From NCBI RefSeq assembly GCF_026262575.1, contig NZ_JAPKFL010000002.1, positions 1-64,000 of the forward strand: DNA of 64,000 nucleotides, given 5' to 3'. Below the pieces are notes generated by a model. The model saw nothing but the letters and a program-made list of their open reading frames with translations. It made no database searches and was not told where the DNA came from. This document shows, piece after piece, positions 1 through 9,059 of this stretch; the stretch's first letter is position 1; each line of letters opens with the position of its first letter. The translations under genes and the position numbers were made by a program. The stretch is from Streptomyces marinisediminis. GTDB taxonomy: Bacteria; Actinomycetota; Actinomycetes; Streptomycetales; Streptomycetaceae.

Positions 1-16
1 TTATGCCGATGCGTCT

Positions 17-39
17 CCGCGGCGCGACGCGCCCCGCGG
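17..39 (-). terminator. Candidate terminator hairpin after divIVA
   Basis: Imperfect inverted repeat directly after the divIVA stop codon: arm CCGCGGCGCG (17-26) against CGCGCCCCGCGG (28-39), with a 2-nt bulge and a minimal loop. No T tract follows, which is usual in high-G+C actinobacteria. It may end the long dcw transcript. The position supports this; the fold is inferred. Confidence 0.4.
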
Positions 40-1239
40 TTAGCTGTCGTCCTCGTCGATGAGGAAGCCCCGCATCGGTGACGGCGCCTGCTGCATCGGC
101 TGCGGCCCCTGGGGGCGCACCGGTGCCATCGGCTGCGTCATCGCGGGCGACATCTGCTGCTGACCGCCGTAGGTCTGACCGCCGCCCTGGGTGTGGCCGC
201 CGCCGTGGCCACCGGAGTGACCGCCGCCGTGACCGCCGTGGCCGCCCATCGCCTGGTGGCCGCCCGAGGGAGCGCCTGCGGAGGCCATCGAGGGCGAGGC
301 GGGGAGCGACGCGGCCGCCGGGGTGCGCGGCGGGGCCAGCGAGTCGTCGGCCTGGTTCTCCAACTGGCGGAGCTGGCTCTCCAGGTAGGACTTCAGCCGG
401 GTGCGGTACTCCCGCTCGAAGCCGCGCAGGTCCTCGACCTTGCGCTCCAGCGTGGCGCGGGCCGACTCCAGCGAGCCCATCGCGACGCGGTGCTTCTCCT
501 GGGCGTCCCGCTCCAGGGCGTCCGCCTTGGCGCGGGCGTCCCGCTCCAGACCCTCGGCGCGGCTGCGGGCCTCACCGACGATCTTGTTCGCCTCGGAGCG
601 CGCCTCGGCGATGGCCTGGTCCGCGGTCTGCTGGGCCAGCGACAGCACGCGGGCCGCGCTGTCGTTGCCCGGGCCGCCCGGCTGCATCTGGGGACCGCCG
701 GGGCCGCCCATCGGGCCGTGCCCCATCGGCCCGGGGCCGTGCTGGCCCTGGCCGTGCTGGCCCGGACCGTGCTGAGCGGGAGCGTGCTGACCGGGGCCGT
801 GCTGGCCGGGGCCGTGCTGACCCGGACCGTGCTGGCCGTGCTGGCCGTGCTGGCCACCCTGGGGCCCACCGGGGCCGGCCGGAAGCTGAGGGGCGCCCGG
901 CAGTTGGGGCGGTCCGCCCATCTGCTGCTGGCCACCCATCTGCTGTCCCGGCGGCACCGGCTGCGGACCTGATATGGCGGCGGGCACCGGACCCTGACCG
1001 GAGCGGTCCTGCTGCTGCTCCTGCGGGGGCTTGCGCATGCCCTGCTGCTGCTGGTTCTGCGCGGCGGCGCGCGTGGCGGCGGCCAGCTTGGCGCGCAGGT
1101 CCTCGTTCTCCCGCAGCAGTCGGGTCAGCTCTGCTTCGACCTCGTCAAGGAAGGCATCGACCTCGTCCTCGTCATAGCCTTCTCGGAGGCGGACGGTCGT
1201 GAACTGCTTGTTCCGCACGTCCTCGGGGGTCAGCGGCAT
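40..1239 (-). CDS. divIVA: DivIVA, polar growth / cell-wall assembly coiled-coil protein (399 aa)
   Basis: In Streptomyces DivIVA marks hyphal tips and new branch sites and recruits wall-synthesis machinery to the inner membrane at curved poles. The N-terminus [13 protein letters not shown] followed by an acidic coiled coil (about 1-55) is the conserved membrane/pole-targeting domain. A Q/G/H/P-rich linker (about 60-190) separates it from the second long coiled coil (about 195-295, rich in A, E, R), and a low-complexity G/H/Q tail ends in [10 protein letters not shown]. The length is like other Streptomyces DivIVA proteins and much longer than in Bacillus because of the linkers. It is the last gene of the dcw cluster, 49 bp after yggT. 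The linker is repetitive at the DNA level (separate entry). Confidence 0.95.
   Translation of the reverse strand: MPLTPEDVRNKQFTTVRLREGYDEDEVDAFLDEVEAELTRLLRENEDLRAKLAAATRAAAQNQQQQGMRKPPQEQQQDRSGQGPVPAAISGPQPVPPGQQMGGQQQMGGPPQLPGAPQLPAGPGGPQGGQHGQHGQHGPGQHGPGQHGPGQHAPAQHGPGQHGQGQHGPGPMGHGPMGGPGGPQMQPGGPGNDSAARVLSLAQQTADQAIAEARSEANKIVGEARSRAEGLERDARAKADALERDAQEKHRVAMGSLESARATLERKVEDLRGFEREYRTRLKSYLESQLRQLENQADDSLAPPRTPAAASLPASPSMASAGAPSGGHQAMGGHGGHGGGHSGGHGGGHTQGGGQTYGGQQQMSPAMTQPMAPVRPQGPQPMQQAPSPMRGFLIDEDDS
737..855 (-). repeat. Tandem repeats coding the GQHGP linker of DivIVA
   Basis: About nine imperfect 12-15 bp units built round ccgtgctgg, coding repeated GQHGP/GPGQH blocks in the linker between the two DivIVA coiled coils. 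Such in-frame repeats expand or contract easily, so this segment should vary in length between strains. Confidence 0.7.
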
Positions 1240-1288
1240 CTCTTCACCTCAACGTAGGTCATCGGCATATCGGCAAGACCGTACTCGT

Positions 1289-1573
1289 TCACAGCCCGCC
1301 CACGATCCGGATCAGGATGAAAACGATGATCATCAGTACGAAGAAGGACAGGTCTAGCGCCACGCCCCCGAAGCGCAGCGGCGGAATGAACCGCCGCAGA
1401 AGCTTCAGCGGCGGATCGGTGACAGTGTAGGTGGCCTCCAGGACGACCACCATCGCCTTGCCGGGTTGCCACGAGCGGGCGAACATGAAGACGTAGTCCA
1501 TGATCAGCCGGAAGATCAGCACGTACAGGAAAACGTTCAACGCGACGAAGACCACCTGTTGTGCGATGCCCAT
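1289..1573 (-). CDS. YggT family small membrane protein (94 aa)
   Basis: Small integral membrane protein of the YggT (YlmG) family. There are two hydrophobic segments, about residues 4-28 (VVFVALNVFLYVLIFRLIMDYVF) and about 72-92 (LDLSFFVLMIIVFILIRIV), with the family's conserved DPPLKLLRRFIPPLRFGG loop between them. The function is not settled; in actinobacteria and cyanobacteria it sits beside sepF and divIVA and has been linked to septum or nucleoid arrangement. The ATG start follows a purine-rich GGGGAGAGGGAAG stretch. Same strand as sepF upstream (66 bp) and divIVA downstream, so probably one transcript. Confidence 0.85.
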   Translation of the reverse strand: MGIAQQVVFVALNVFLYVLIFRLIMDYVFMFARSWQPGKAMVVVLEATYTVTDPPLKLLRRFIPPLRFGGVALDLSFFVLMIIVFILIRIVGGL

Positions 1574-1639
1574 CGTGCGCTTCCCTCTCCCCTGGGGCGT
1601 GCCCGGCCCTGTCGGCCGGGGTCTGTCCGGTGTTGCGTC

Positions 1640-2260
1640 TCAGCTCTGGTTGAAGAACCCGCCCTCTGCGATGCGGGCCTTGTCCTCCGCCGTTACATCG
1701 ACGTTAGCAGGAGACAGCAGGAACACCTTCTGCGTCACGCGCTCGATGCTGCCGTGCAGTCCGAAGACGAGACCGGCCGCGAAGTCCACGAGCCGCTTCG
1801 CGTCGGTGTCGTCCATCTCCGTGAGGTTCATGATCACCGGGGTGCCCTCGCGGAAGTGTTCCCCGATGGTACGGGCCTCGTTGTAGGTTCGCGGGTGCAG
1901 CGTGGTGATCCGGTAGGGCTCCCGCTCGGACACGACCTTGGGCATGATCACCGGTGCGTTCTTCTCCAGGTTCGGGCGTTCGGATGTGATAGAGGACACG
2001 GGAGCGATTCTGCTCACCCGGCCACCGTCGCCGACCAGCGCGGGAGCCTGTTCGCGCTCGCGCTGGGGCGGGGGCTGGACGACCCGGGCCGGCTCCTCCG
2101 GCTGGGTTTCGTGGGCCGCGTGACCCGCCTGTCGGCGGCGGTCCCGCTCCGGTTCCGGCTCGGGCTCGAACTCGTCGTCGGGGTCGTACCCCCTGCCGTC
2201 GTACCCATCGTCCTCCACGAGGCCGAGGTAGACCGCCATTTTGCGCATCGCGCCGGCCAT
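1640..2260 (-). CDS. sepF: SepF, FtsZ-membrane anchor (206 aa)
   Basis: SepF binds the FtsZ C-terminal tail and tethers the Z ring to the membrane; actinobacteria lack FtsA, so it takes that role. The N-terminal amphipathic helix ([18 protein letters not shown]) is the membrane anchor, followed by an acidic, R/P-rich disordered stretch (about 20-100). The C-terminal SepF core has [26 protein letters not shown] and the [13 protein letters not shown] dimer/polymer segment, ending FFNQS. I chose the ATG at 2260 because GGAGG lies 9 nt upstream; an ATG three codons earlier directly abuts that Shine-Dalgarno. The 123-bp gap to yggS is relatively A/T-rich, so sepF may have its own promoter. Confidence 0.95.
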   Translation of the reverse strand: MAGAMRKMAVYLGLVEDDGYDGRGYDPDDEFEPEPEPERDRRRQAGHAAHETQPEEPARVVQPPPQREREQAPALVGDGGRVSRIAPVSSITSERPNLEKNAPVIMPKVVSEREPYRITTLHPRTYNEARTIGEHFREGTPVIMNLTEMDDTDAKRLVDFAAGLVFGLHGSIERVTQKVFLLSPANVDVTAEDKARIAEGGFFNQS

Positions 2261-2383
2261 GCTCCGCATCCTCCGCTCTGTGGTGGATCGGCTCCGTCAA
2301 CCGGTGGCCCCGAATCCACGTAGTTTGCCCGTTTCGCCGGAAATGACCATATTTTCGTCTCTAGTCCGACTTTCTTGGCGACG

Positions 2384-3163
2384 TTACCCGAGCCGGGGAC
2401 GGACTCCGAGTACCGCGGTGCCGACGCGTACATGTGTCGCACCGGCCCGCACGGCGTCCTCCAGGTCCCCGCTCATCCCCGCGGAGACCATCGTGGCACC
2501 GGGGGCGGTGCCGCGCAGCTCCCTGGAGATGTCGCGCAGCCGCTCGAACGCGGCCCGCGGGTCCCCCGCGTAACGACCCGTCAACGGGGCGACGGTCATC
2601 AGACCGGCGAGCGTGAGCCGGGGGGCGTCGGCCACCGCGTCGGCGAGGGCGGGCACGTCCGCCGGGGCGAGCCCGCCCCGGTCGCCGACCGCCGCCGCGG
2701 AGTCGGCCCCACCCGTGCCGAGGTCCTTGTCCAGCGCCACTTGGAGCAGGCAGCGCAGCTCGCGGTCGTGCCGTTCGGCGGCGGTGGAGAGCGCCGTCAC
2801 CAGCCGCGGCCGGTCGACGGAGTGGACATAATCACAGAACCGCGCCACCGCGCGGGCCTTGTTCGTCTGGAGCTGACCGACGAAGTGCCAGGTCAGCGGC
2901 AGGTCGGCACACGCCTGTGCCTTCGGCGCCGCCTCTTGCACCTTGTTCTCCGCGACGTGCCGCACGCCCAGCTCGGCCAGCAGCCGCACGTCCGCGGCGG
3001 GGTGGGTCTTGGTGACGACGATCAGCGTCACCTCCTCGCGCGCCCGCCCGGCGGCGGCGCAGGCGGCGGCGAGCCGCTCCTCCACCGCGGCCAGGTTGGC
3101 CGCGAGCTCCGCCGCGCGCTCGCCCGGTCGTGCGTGCGGTGCCGCCGTTTCCTCGTCCGCCAT
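2384..3163 (-). CDS. YggS/PROSC family PLP-binding protein (259 aa)
   Basis: Pyridoxal-5'-phosphate homeostasis protein with a single alanine-racemase-like barrel and no known catalytic activity; it buffers PLP and influences amino-acid and keto-acid pools. The PLP lysine is in EVTLIVVTKTHPAADV, and LTWHFVGQLQTNKAR, YVHSVDR and LAGLMTVAPL are family blocks. The phosphate-binding end is SAGMSGDLEDAVRAGATHVRVGTAVLG. The usual bacterial length is about 230 aa; the first roughly 18 residues are an A/E-rich extension. The ATG at 3163 lies 5 nt after the pgeF stop, so translation is probably coupled. The ftsZ-pgeF-yggS-sepF order is conserved in Gram-positive bacteria. Confidence 0.92.
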   Translation of the reverse strand: MADEETAAPHARPGERAAELAANLAAVEERLAAACAAAGRAREEVTLIVVTKTHPAADVRLLAELGVRHVAENKVQEAAPKAQACADLPLTWHFVGQLQTNKARAVARFCDYVHSVDRPRLVTALSTAAERHDRELRCLLQVALDKDLGTGGADSAAAVGDRGGLAPADVPALADAVADAPRLTLAGLMTVAPLTGRYAGDPRAAFERLRDISRELRGTAPGATMVSAGMSGDLEDAVRAGATHVRVGTAVLGVRPRLG

Positions 3164-3168
3164 GTCGT

Positions 3169-3900
3169 TCAGCCCTCCAGCCAGACGTAGCTCGCCAGCC
3201 GCCCGGTCGTGCGGGCCCGGCGGTAGGAGAAGTGGTCCCGCGACTCCAGGGTGCACACCTCGCTGACGGCGAGGTCGGTGACCCCCAGCGCGGCGAGCTG
3301 GGCGCGCACGCCCGCGGCCACGTCCACGGCCGGGGTGCCCTGCCGGGTGGTGGCGTGGGCGGCCGGGACGGCGGCGGCCACCCGCGCGCGCAGGTCGGCG
3401 GGTACCTCGTAGCACGCCCCGCACACCGACGGGCCGGTGCGGGCGGTGATCCGGGACGGCGCGGCACCCAGGGCGACCATGGCCCGCACAGTGGCCGGCA
3501 CCACGCCCGCGACCAGCCCGGGCCGCCCCGCGTGGGCGGCGCCGGCCACCCCGGCCATCGGGTCGGCCAGCAGCACCGGGGTGCAGTCGGCGGTGAGGAC
3601 GGCGAGGGCCAGTCCGCGCCGGGCGGTGACCACGCCGTCGACGGCGGGCACCGGGTCGCCGTCCCACGGGCGGTCCACCACGGCCACGTCGGCGCCGTGC
3701 ACCTGGTTCATCCACACCACCCCGGCGGGGTCCAGCCCCAGCGCCCGGGCGGCGCGGGCGCGGTTGGCGCGCACCGCCGCGGGGTCGTCGCCGACGGCTC
3801 CGCCGAGGTTGAGGGTGCCATAAGGAGCGGCGCTCACCCCGCCCCACCGGTCGGTGGAGGCGAAGTGGGCGCCGCTCACGGTCTCGTGCTGAGGTATCAC
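3169..3900 (-). CDS. pgeF: Polyphenol oxidase family protein / peptidoglycan editing factor PgeF (243 aa)
   Basis: Member of the DUF152/YfiH (YlmD) family. In E. coli YfiH acts on UDP-MurNAc bearing L-Ser in place of L-Ala, so it may proofread the precursor pathway encoded just upstream. The metal/catalytic residues are in NQVHGADVAVVD, LTADCTPVLLADP and GAAHAGRPGLVAGVV (Cys and His ligands). Length is normal. It follows ftsZ by 30 bp in the same direction and is followed 5 nt later by yggS. Some databases call the family a laccase-like multicopper oxidase; the fold does not support a true laccase. Confidence 0.88.
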   Translation of the reverse strand: MIPQHETVSGAHFASTDRWGGVSAAPYGTLNLGGAVGDDPAAVRANRARAARALGLDPAGVVWMNQVHGADVAVVDRPWDGDPVPAVDGVVTARRGLALAVLTADCTPVLLADPMAGVAGAAHAGRPGLVAGVVPATVRAMVALGAAPSRITARTGPSVCGACYEVPADLRARVAAAVPAAHATTRQGTPAVDVAAGVRAQLAALGVTDLAVSEVCTLESRDHFSYRRARTTGRLASYVWLEG

Positions 3901-3930
3901 GTCGCGTGGTGCCGGTTCGCGGGTGGCCGG

Positions 3931-5163
3931 TTACTTCAGGAAGTCCGGAACGTCCAGCTCCTCGGCCTGGCCGTCCTGGTAGGGGCGGGCCGAGGGGACG
4001 TGCGGCGGCGGGGTCGGCGGCAGCGCCTCCCCGGCCGGGGCCGACTCCGCCGGGGCGGCGGGCTCGGGCTCCTCCTCGCGCGGCGGGACGCTGCCCAGGC
4101 CGCCGAACGAGGGCCGCTCGGGCTCCGGTGCCGCGGCCGGGCGGGGCGGCGGGGTGGTCGTCTCGTCCTTGCCCGGGTAGGAGCCGAGCACCTTCTCCCG
4201 GTTCTTGGCCGGGGGCTGGCCGCCGTCGAACCCGGCGGCGATGACGGTGACCCGCACCTCGTCGCCCAGGGCGTCGTCGATGACGGCGCCGAAGATGATG
4301 TTGGCCTCGGGGTGGGCGGCCTCGCTGACGAGCTGCGCCGCCTCGTTGATCTCGAACAGACCGAGGTCGGAACCGCCGGAGATGGACAGCAGCACACCGC
4401 GCGCGCCGTCGATGGACGCCTCCAGCAACGGTGAGGAGATCGCCATCTCGGCGGCGGCGACCGCGCGGTCGTCGCCGCGGGCCGAGCCGATGCCCATGAG
4501 GGCGGAGCCGGCCTCGGACATGACGGACTTGACGTCGGCGAAGTCGAGGTTGATCAGGCCGGGCGTGGTGATGAGGTCGGTGATGCCCTGGACGCCGGAC
4601 AGCAGCACCTGGTCGGCGGACTTGAAGGCGTCCAGCACGCTGACCTGGCGGTCCGAGATGGACAGCAGCCGGTCGTTGGGGATGACGATGAGGGTGTCGA
4701 CCTCGTCGCGCAGCCCGGCGATGCCGTCCTCGGCCTGGTTGGCGCGGCGGCGGCCCTCGAAGGTGAACGGCCGGGTGACCACGCCGATCGTCAGGGCGCC
4801 CAGCGACCGGGCGATGTTCGCGACGACGGGCGCGCCGCCGGTGCCGGTGCCGCCGCCCTCGCCCGCGGTGACGAAGACCATGTCGGCCCCCTTGAGGACC
4901 TCCTCGATCTCCTCGCGGTGGTCCTCGGCGGCCTTGCGGCCGACGTCCGGGTTGGCGCCGGCACCGAGCCCGCGGGTGAGTTCCCGGCCGACGTCGAGCT
5001 TGACGTCGGCGTCGCTCATCAGCAGCGCCTGCGCATCGGTGTTGATCGCGATGAACTCGACGCCCTTGAGACCGACCTCGATCATCCGGTTGATGGCGTT
5101 CACGCCACCGCCGCCGATACCGACGACCTTGATGACTGCGAGGTAGTTCTGCGGTGCTGCCAC
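3931..5163 (-). CDS. ftsZ: FtsZ, tubulin-like division GTPase (410 aa)
   Basis: FtsZ polymerises with GTP to form the Z ring, and in Streptomyces the ladders that turn aerial hyphae into spores. The nucleotide-binding glycine loop is [14 protein letters not shown] (about 13-26), the tubulin signature is [16 protein letters not shown], and the catalytic T7 loop is [13 protein letters not shown]. The GTPase core ends near residue 320; then comes a P/E-rich linker and the conserved C-terminal peptide ELDVPDFLK that binds SepF. The GTG start follows GAGAGG by 8 nt. The 341-bp spacer upstream holds promoter and operator-like elements, as expected for a developmentally induced gene. Confidence 0.98.
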   Translation of the reverse strand: MAAPQNYLAVIKVVGIGGGGVNAINRMIEVGLKGVEFIAINTDAQALLMSDADVKLDVGRELTRGLGAGANPDVGRKAAEDHREEIEEVLKGADMVFVTAGEGGGTGTGGAPVVANIARSLGALTIGVVTRPFTFEGRRRANQAEDGIAGLRDEVDTLIVIPNDRLLSISDRQVSVLDAFKSADQVLLSGVQGITDLITTPGLINLDFADVKSVMSEAGSALMGIGSARGDDRAVAAAEMAISSPLLEASIDGARGVLLSISGGSDLGLFEINEAAQLVSEAAHPEANIIFGAVIDDALGDEVRVTVIAAGFDGGQPPAKNREKVLGSYPGKDETTTPPPRPAAAPEPERPSFGGLGSVPPREEEPEPAAPAESAPAGEALPPTPPPHVPSARPYQDGQAEELDVPDFLK

Positions 5164-5254
5164 GTCGAAGGCCTCTCGCCTCGAGTTACGTGTCGCCGCG
5201 CCGCGGTGTGCGGTGCGCCGACCTATGCCGAAGTGGGGTGGCTCGGGCGCCGAC

Positions 5255-5284
5255 CCCTAACCCTAACCCTAAGGTTTAGGGTTA
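5255..5284. repeat. Telomere-like CCCTAA repeats forming a hairpin in the ftsZ-ftsQ spacer
   Basis: Three perfect tandem CCCTAA units (5255-5272) are followed by an opposed TTAGGGTTA. The arms TAACCCTAA (5264-5272) and TTAGGGTTA (5276-5284) are perfect 9-bp complements round a 3-nt loop. The block is A/T-rich for this genome and lies between the ftsZ promoter candidate and the ftsZ start, so it would be in the ftsZ leader RNA. It could be a regulator site, an RNA hairpin or an attenuator; the sequence does not say which. Confidence 0.7.
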
Positions 5285-5320
5285 CCAGTGCCTGTCGTTC
5301 CTTGGAGTCTTCAGGAACGG

Positions 5321-5350
5321 ACACTAGGTCGACACGTACTGCGCGTTCAA
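5321..5350 (-). promoter_or_regulatory. Candidate ftsZ promoter with overlapping GACAC (WhiA-type) motifs
   Basis: On the minus strand TTGAAC (5345-5350), an 18-nt spacer and TAGTGT (5321-5326) fit a sigma-70/HrdB promoter about 160 bp upstream of the ftsZ start. Two GACAC pentamers on the plus strand (5320-5324 and 5331-5335) overlap the -10 and spacer; GACAC is the core of the reported WhiA site, and WhiA/WhiB are known activators of sporulation-specific ftsZ transcription. An inverted repeat (CGAATAC 5430-5436, GTATTCG 5447-5453) lies further upstream. Confidence 0.45.
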
Positions 5351-5504
5351 CGAACACGCCGAACCTCCCGTTTTTCTTTTCACCCTATGTGATCACGGTG
5401 CGTGGTAACCAACCAGGGTGCGACCTGCGCGAATACGCGTCAACCGGTATTCGCCGGCGGGGTGTTCGCCCACCGTCGCACACGGCCGGACGCCTGACGG
5501 CCAC

Positions 5505-6371
5505 TCAACCTCCCGAGGCGGCCGGCGCGCTGGGGACACTGACGTCGAAGTGCGTGGCGTCCCGCTCCGCGCGCATCAGAGCGGTCAGCACCTCCGCCTT
5601 CCGCCTGCCCGACTCCTCGCTCCCCCACACCACCGTGCGCCCACCGGACAGCTCCAGGGTGACGGCGTCGTAGGAGCGCACCCGCAGCGTGCGGGTGTCG
5701 GCGCGGACGGCGTCGGGCAGGCCGGTGACGACGCGGACGGCGCTCTCGCGCAGCCGCTCCCGGCCGAACCGCTGGCCGTTCGGGGTGTCGGCCGCGTCCA
5801 GCAGCAGAAGCGGAACGCCCGACGGACGGGTGCGCACCTCGGCGTAGCGCACGCCCTCGGCGTCCACCTCCACGAACGTGCCCTCCCGGCCGGGCTTTGG
5901 CATCACCAGCTCGGGCGTGCGCTCGGTGACGCGCAGGGTGATGCCGTGCGGCCAGTCCCGCTCGACCTCGACCTCGGCGACCCGGGTCAACGCCTCGGTG
6001 ACGCGGTGCGCGACGGCGTCGGTGTCCACCGCGGCCAGCGGGTCGCCCTCGGGCACGTCGGCCGCGCTGCGCACCTGGTCCCGCGTCAGTTCCCGGGTGC
6101 CCTCCACGGAGACCCGTTCCACGCGCAGCCAGGTCGACCCGTACAGCGCCCACAGCCCGAAGCCGACGATCCCGGCCACGCCGAGCGAGGCCAGGATCAG
6201 GGCGCCCCGGCGGCCCCGGCGGGGCGGGCGCAGCCGGCGCACGAGGCCCGGCACGCGGGGGCGCAGCCGGGCGAGCCGGCCGGGGGCCGCGGCGGGCGGG
6301 CCGCCGGTGTCCGGCCGCCGCGGCTCCCGACGGGTGTCCGCGGTGGTCGTCGGTCCGGCTGCGCCGCCCAC
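5505..6371 (-). CDS. ftsQ: FtsQ / DivIB divisome protein (288 aa)
   Basis: Bitopic membrane protein that joins FtsL (and its usual partner DivIC) in the complex activating FtsW-FtsI. The cytoplasmic N-terminus is basic and Pro/Arg-rich. One membrane span (GALILASLGVAGIVGFGLWALYG) is followed by a POTRA domain opening WLRVERVSVEGTRELTRDQVRSAADVPEGDPLAAVD and the beta domain. I chose the GTG at 6371, 32 bp after murG, with AGGGAG close upstream; the spacing is short, so a nearby start is possible. In Streptomyces ftsQ is dispensable for growth but needed for sporulation septa. It ends 341 bp before ftsZ. Confidence 0.92.
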   Translation of the reverse strand: MGGAAGPTTTADTRREPRRPDTGGPPAAAPGRLARLRPRVPGLVRRLRPPRRGRRGALILASLGVAGIVGFGLWALYGSTWLRVERVSVEGTRELTRDQVRSAADVPEGDPLAAVDTDAVAHRVTEALTRVAEVEVERDWPHGITLRVTERTPELVMPKPGREGTFVEVDAEGVRYAEVRTRPSGVPLLLLDAADTPNGQRFGRERLRESAVRVVTGLPDAVRADTRTLRVRSYDAVTLELSGGRTVVWGSEESGRRKAEVLTALMRAERDATHFDVSVPSAPAASGG

Positions 6372-6403
6372 TGCTCCCTGCCTTCTGCGCCCGTCGGCCC
6401 CGG

Positions 6404-7498
6404 CTAGGCCGCCGGGCGGGACGCGATCGCTTCGTGCACCATGCCGACCAGCAGCTCGTCGGCGTCCGGACGGCCGAACTCCGCCGCCGCCCGGGCCATG
6501 TCGTACAGCCGGTGCGGGTCGGTGAGGACCGGCAGCACGGTGGCCTGGACCCACTCCGGCGTCAGCTCGGCGTCGTCCACCAGGAGTCCGCCCCCGGCCT
6601 TGACCACCGGCTGGGCGTTGAGCCGCTGCTCGCCGTTGCCGATGGGCAGCGGCACGTAGGCGGCCGGCAGCCCGACGGCCGACAGCTCGGCGACCGTCAT
6701 CGCGCCCGCGCGGCACAGCATCATGTCGGCCGCGGCGTACGCGAGGTCCATCCGGTCCAGATACGGTACCGGGAGATAGGGGGGCATACCCGGCATGTTG
6801 TCCGGTTGCGGCAGGTCGTTCTTGGGGCCGACCGCGTGCAGCACCTGCACGCCGGAGCGCTGGAGCGTCGGCGCGATCGTCTGCACGACCTCGTTCAGCC
6901 GCCGCGCGCCCTGCGAGCCGCCGGAGACCAGCAGCGTGGGCAGGTTCTGGTCGAGCCCGAAGGCCGCGCGGGCCTCGGCCCGCACCGCCTGCCGGTCCAG
7001 CGTGGCGATCGAGCGGCGCAGCGGGATGCCCAGGTACCGGGCGTGCCGCAGCTTGCTGTCGGGGGTGGAGACGGCGACGTGCCGGGTGTAGCGGGAGCCG
7101 ATCTTGTTGGCCAGGCCCGGCCGGGCGTTGGCCTCGTGGACGACGATGGGCACGCCGAGCCGCTTGGCCGCGAGGTAGCCCGGCAGCGCGACGTAGCCGC
7201 CGAACCCGACGAGGCAGTCCGCCTTGGTGCGCTCCAGCACCTGCTCGGCGGCCTTGATGGTGCCGCGCAGCCGCCCGGGCACGGTGATCAGCTCGGGCGT
7301 CGGTTTGCGGGGCAGCGGAACGGCCGGAATGAGGGCCAGCTCGTAGCCGCGTTCGGGTACGAGCCGGGTCTCCAGTCCGCGTTCCGTGCCCAGGGCCGTG
7401 ATGCCCACGGTCGGGTCCTGCCTGCGCAGGGCGTCCGCGAGGGCGAGCGCGGGCTCGATGTGACCGGCGGTCCCTCCGCCGGCGAGTACGACATGCAC
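6404..7498 (-). CDS. murG: MurG, lipid II synthase (364 aa)
   Basis: UDP-N-acetylglucosamine:lipid I N-acetylglucosaminyltransferase, which converts lipid I to lipid II on the inner membrane face. The GT28 glycine loops are present: [23 protein letters not shown] at the N-terminus, the second G loop at [13 protein letters not shown], and the third at [14 protein letters not shown]. The UDP-GlcNAc-binding stretch is [34 protein letters not shown]. Length matches the family. The ATG lies 6 nt after the ftsW stop, so translation is probably coupled. Confidence 0.97.
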   Translation of the reverse strand: MHVVLAGGGTAGHIEPALALADALRRQDPTVGITALGTERGLETRLVPERGYELALIPAVPLPRKPTPELITVPGRLRGTIKAAEQVLERTKADCLVGFGGYVALPGYLAAKRLGVPIVVHEANARPGLANKIGSRYTRHVAVSTPDSKLRHARYLGIPLRRSIATLDRQAVRAEARAAFGLDQNLPTLLVSGGSQGARRLNEVVQTIAPTLQRSGVQVLHAVGPKNDLPQPDNMPGMPPYLPVPYLDRMDLAYAAADMMLCRAGAMTVAELSAVGLPAAYVPLPIGNGEQRLNAQPVVKAGGGLLVDDAELTPEWVQATVLPVLTDPHRLYDMARAAAEFGRPDADELLVGMVHEAIASRPAA

Positions 7499-7504
7499 CG
7501 AATT

Positions 7505-8998
7505 TCACCGCTCTCCGGACGGCCGCTTCCTGACGGGCCGTCGCATCGTCTTCCGTCTCACCGCAGCCGGCGACCAGCGGACACCAGGCTGCCGCATGGC
7601 CAGTGCCGCACGTGCGGCGGGGTCGCTGCGGGCGAACGCGATCAGCAGACCCACGGCGCACATCGTCGGCAGCAGCGCGGAGCCCCCGTAGGAGAACAGC
7701 GGAAGGGGCACACCGGCGATGGGCAGCAGCCCGAGTACCGCACCGATGTTGATGGCCGTCTGGCTCATGAGCCAGACGGTCACCCCGCCCGCGGCGTATC
7801 TCACGAAGGGGTCCTCCGTGCGTCCGGCCACGCGGATACCCGCATAGCCTAGAGCCGCGAAGAGCATGAGGACGGACAGCGTCCCGGCCAGACCCAGTTC
7901 CTCACCGGTGATGGCGAAGATGAAGTCCGTGTGCGGCTCGGGCAGTTCTCCCCATTTCTCCACGCTGGCGCCGAGCCCGGAGCCGAACAGGCCGCCGGAG
8001 GCGAGCGCGTAGATGCCGTGCAGCGCCTGCCAGCACCGGTCCTCGGGGCCGGGGTCGGTGGCGCCCAGGCAGGCGAGCCGGTTCATCCGGTGCGGGGCGA
8101 TGGCGATGAAGACGACGACGGCGGCCGCCGCGGCCGCCAGGGCGGTGGCGAACATGCGCGCGGGGGCGCCGGCCAGCCACAGCAGGCCGAACAGGATCGC
8201 CGCGATGATCACCGCGGTGCCCATGTCCCGGCCCAGCATGATGAGCGCGCAGATCAGCAGGCCGCCGGGGATGAGCGGCACCAGCATGTGCTTCCACTGC
8301 GTCAGCAGGTCCCGCTCCCCCTTGCGGGCGAGCAGGTCGGCGCCCCACAGCACCAGGGCCAGCTTGGCGAGCTCGCCGGGCTGGAGCATGAACGGGCCGC
8401 CCAGACTGATCCAGTTGGTGCTGCCGTTGACCTCGACGCCGATGCCGGGCACCTGGACGAGCACGAGCAGCGCCACCACGACGACGAGCACCGGGTAGGA
8501 CAGCGCCCGCAGCAGCCTGACCGGCAGGCGGGACCCCGCGAGCAGGGCCACGGTGCCCAGCGCGGCGGCCAGGAGCTGCTTGTTGAAGTAGTAGGTGGCG
8601 GGCAGGTCGTAGCGCAGGGCCTGGATCTGGGAGGAGGAGAAGACCATGACCAGGCCGAGCAGCGTGATCAGCAGGCTGCCGCCGAGGATCAGGTAGTAGG
8701 CCGTCAGCGGCCGGTCCCACGCGCGGCGGACTCGCTCGTACAGTCTGGCCACGCGCTCCGGGAGCGTGGGCGCGCGCCGGTCGGCGGGCTTGACGCGCGC
8801 GGGCATCCTCGGCGGCCCGGCCCGGTCGGGTCGGCCCGCGCCCGGGCGACCCCGGCCGGTGGCGCCGCCGGAGCCCGGGCGCCCGGAGCGCACGCCCGCG
8901 GGGCGGCCGCCCCCGGCCCGCGCGCCGCCGGCGCGGGCGCCTTCGGGGCGGCCGCCCCCGGGGGGCTCCGCCTTGGCGGACCGCCTGTCGACCCTCAT
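7505..8998 (-). CDS. ftsW: FtsW, septal peptidoglycan glycosyltransferase (497 aa)
   Basis: SEDS-family membrane polymerase that makes septal glycan strands with FtsI. The N-terminal 85 residues are a disordered Gly/Arg/Pro-rich extension; a roughly ten-span SEDS core follows, starting LTAYYLILGGSLLITLLGLVMVFSS. The signature region GELPEPHTDFIFAITGEELGL and the late GVPLPLFSYGGSALLPTM motif are intact. The ATG at 8998 is preceded by GGAAGGGGAA at about 7 nt; an in-frame start 14 codons upstream lacks this. The tail is basic. It lies between murD (61 bp) and murG. In Streptomyces FtsW is needed for sporulation septation rather than vegetative growth. Confidence 0.95.
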   Translation of the reverse strand: MRVDRRSAKAEPPGGGRPEGARAGGARAGGGRPAGVRSGRPGSGGATGRGRPGAGRPDRAGPPRMPARVKPADRRAPTLPERVARLYERVRRAWDRPLTAYYLILGGSLLITLLGLVMVFSSSQIQALRYDLPATYYFNKQLLAAALGTVALLAGSRLPVRLLRALSYPVLVVVVALLVLVQVPGIGVEVNGSTNWISLGGPFMLQPGELAKLALVLWGADLLARKGERDLLTQWKHMLVPLIPGGLLICALIMLGRDMGTAVIIAAILFGLLWLAGAPARMFATALAAAAAAVVVFIAIAPHRMNRLACLGATDPGPEDRCWQALHGIYALASGGLFGSGLGASVEKWGELPEPHTDFIFAITGEELGLAGTLSVLMLFAALGYAGIRVAGRTEDPFVRYAAGGVTVWLMSQTAINIGAVLGLLPIAGVPLPLFSYGGSALLPTMCAVGLLIAFARSDPAARAALAMRQPGVRWSPAAVRRKTMRRPVRKRPSGER

Positions 8999-9059
8999 CT
9001 CGGCGTTCCCCTTCCGCGCCGTGGCCCTTCCGGGGCGCACGTTACCCCTGGCGGGACGG

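Noticed and set aside
5255..5284. Real chromosome-end telomere
   Set aside because: The CCCTAA units are only three copies, internal to the dcw cluster, and Streptomyces ends are long palindromic arrays, not CCCTAA repeats.
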